Source: Candidatus Yanofskybacteria bacterium RIFCSPHIGHO2_01_FULL_43_32
Lineage (GTDB): Bacteria > Patescibacteriota > Minisyncoccia > 2-02-FULL-40-12 > GWA2-44-9
Direction: 5' to 3'
Length of the DNA stretch: 40,319 nucleotides
NCBI GenBank assembly: GCA_001794125.1
Contig: MGJF01000003.1
Span: forward strand, 22,114-62,432
Shown: piece by piece, positions 39,945-40,319 of the stretch
How the letters are laid out: each line of letters opens with the position of its first letter
How positions within the stretch are numbered: position 1 is the stretch's first letter
Program-made: the position numbers and the translations under genes
The notes under the pieces: model-generated
The model's input: the letters and a program-made list of their open reading frames with translations, nothing else
Database searches by the model: none
Told to the model about the DNA's origin: nothing

Positions 39945-40009
39945 GCGGCTGATAAATCCTCTTTTTTTGGTGCTAAGCAATCAAAGCCGCCTGTAAAGCG
40001 GTGTTTTTA
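39945..40009 (+). promoter_or_regulatory. Possible attenuator in the 23S leader
   Basis: GCGGCT (39945-39950) can pair with AGCCGC (39985-39990), or CCGC (39987-39990) can instead pair with GCGG (39998-40001), followed by TGTTTTTATT. The two are mutually exclusive, as in an antiterminator/terminator pair. Part of the 39864-40264 gap, which holds no gene. Further hairpins are AGATTTCTT/AAGAAATCT (around 40089-40130), CGTAAA/TTTACG (around 40142-40164) and CCCCT-ACCTA/TAGGT-AGGGG (40202-40228), probably pre-rRNA leader folds. Confidence 0.45.
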
Positions 40010-40264
40010 TTACTAAATTTGGCTCTCGACGACTGGATTCATTAATGAATTTAGTGGCTGATAGCTAACGGCAAGCATATTGAAAAATAGATTTCTTTCT
40101 AAACAGCTTTTTAAGGTTTGTAAGAAATCTCATAAGCGTTTCGTAAATTATCAAGTAGTTTACGGAACAGCGGGTAAGTAGAAAGTAGAAATAATCACAA
40201 ACCCCTCACCTATTCATAGGTAAGGGGCAAACAAAAGAAATTTAATTTTACAAGGAATCATTAC

Positions 40265-40319
40265 TCATTAAATATAAGGGCGTATGGAGGATGCCTTGAC
40301 ACTAAAAGACGATGAAGGA
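40265..40319 (+). rRNA. 23S ribosomal RNA, 5' end, truncated by window edge
   Basis: AAGGGCGTATGGAGGATGCC, then TTGACACTAAAAGACGATG and AAGGA, match the conserved 5' start of bacterial 23S (GCGTAC-GGTGGATGCC ... GGCGATGAAGGA). The 5' end is estimated from alignment to E. coli position 1, within a few bases. No 16S gene or spacer tRNA precedes it; map and a promoter do. 16S must be elsewhere or downstream. Confidence 0.93.

Noticed and set aside
1-40319. CRISPR array, prophage or insertion-sequence transposase
   Set aside because: No regularly spaced direct repeats, phage structural genes or transposase motifs were seen on either strand.

Overview
The window looks like a chromosome segment of a Candidate Phyla Radiation (Patescibacteria) bacterium, most likely Parcubacteria-like. 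The evidence is as follows. The S10/spc gene order is bacterial, but rpmD (L30) is absent between rpsE and rplO, as is typical of CPR. Ribosomal proteins carry long low-complexity tails (S5 RGG-rich head, S19, L22 and L23 extensions). ComEC is split into a membrane gene and a separate metallo-beta-lactamase gene. There is a class II (B12-dependent) ribonucleotide reductase, a secreted Cys-rich repeat protein and a DGR-type reverse transcriptase. The 23S gene starts from its own promoter with no 16S gene before it. No database search was possible, so the phylum is an inference.

Layout. 1-3861: a reverse transcriptase cut by the left edge, then ybeY, ftsA and ftsZ. Two DnaA-box-like sites lie in front of ftsZ. 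3862-12601: housekeeping and accessory genes (a 46-residue membrane peptide, nrdJ, a uridine-kinase-like gene, split comEC, an AAA+ ATPase, ndk) separated by unusually structured non-coding DNA. 12602-18515: a small membrane protein coupled to an 804-residue Cys-rich secreted protein, then a minus-strand block (rpmB, a conserved-looking unknown, tRNA-Pro, a Vsr-like nuclease), then a plus-strand M50 protease. 18516-26939: the str operon rpsL-rpsG-fusA-tuf, split between fusA and tuf by a type IIG restriction-modification gene, a tRNA-like non-coding transcript and a Phd-like gene. 26998-38266: the S10 and spc clusters from rpsJ to secY, interrupted by large RNA-like hairpins before rplC, rplB and rpsQ. 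38350-39863: adk-like and map. 40265 onward: 5' end of 23S rRNA.

The main unexplained signal is non-coding. A ~118-nt element occurs three times (8349-8467 +, 25064-25180 +, 21788-21904 -). Its flanks are conserved, while a ~20-bp hairpin changes sequence but keeps pairing, including the same tandem U.G/G.U pairs in two copies. That is covariation expected of a functional RNA, and two copies bracket the restriction-modification gene in inverted orientation. A second two-copy family (3957-4200, 19476-19637) shares a ~44-nt 3' box and a pairing-conserved hairpin. Two long imperfect palindromes bracket nrdJ. A 14-bp long-range helix competes with the anticodon arm of a tRNA-like fold at 24778-24902.

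Several isolated genes (restriction-modification, M50, Phd-like, small membrane gene) have a -35/-10 pair placed so that transcription would begin at or a few bases before the ATG. This suggests leaderless mRNAs for monocistronic genes, while ribosomal, EF-Tu and rRNA transcripts have structured leaders. Window-wide, no CRISPR array, prophage or insertion-sequence transposase was seen.
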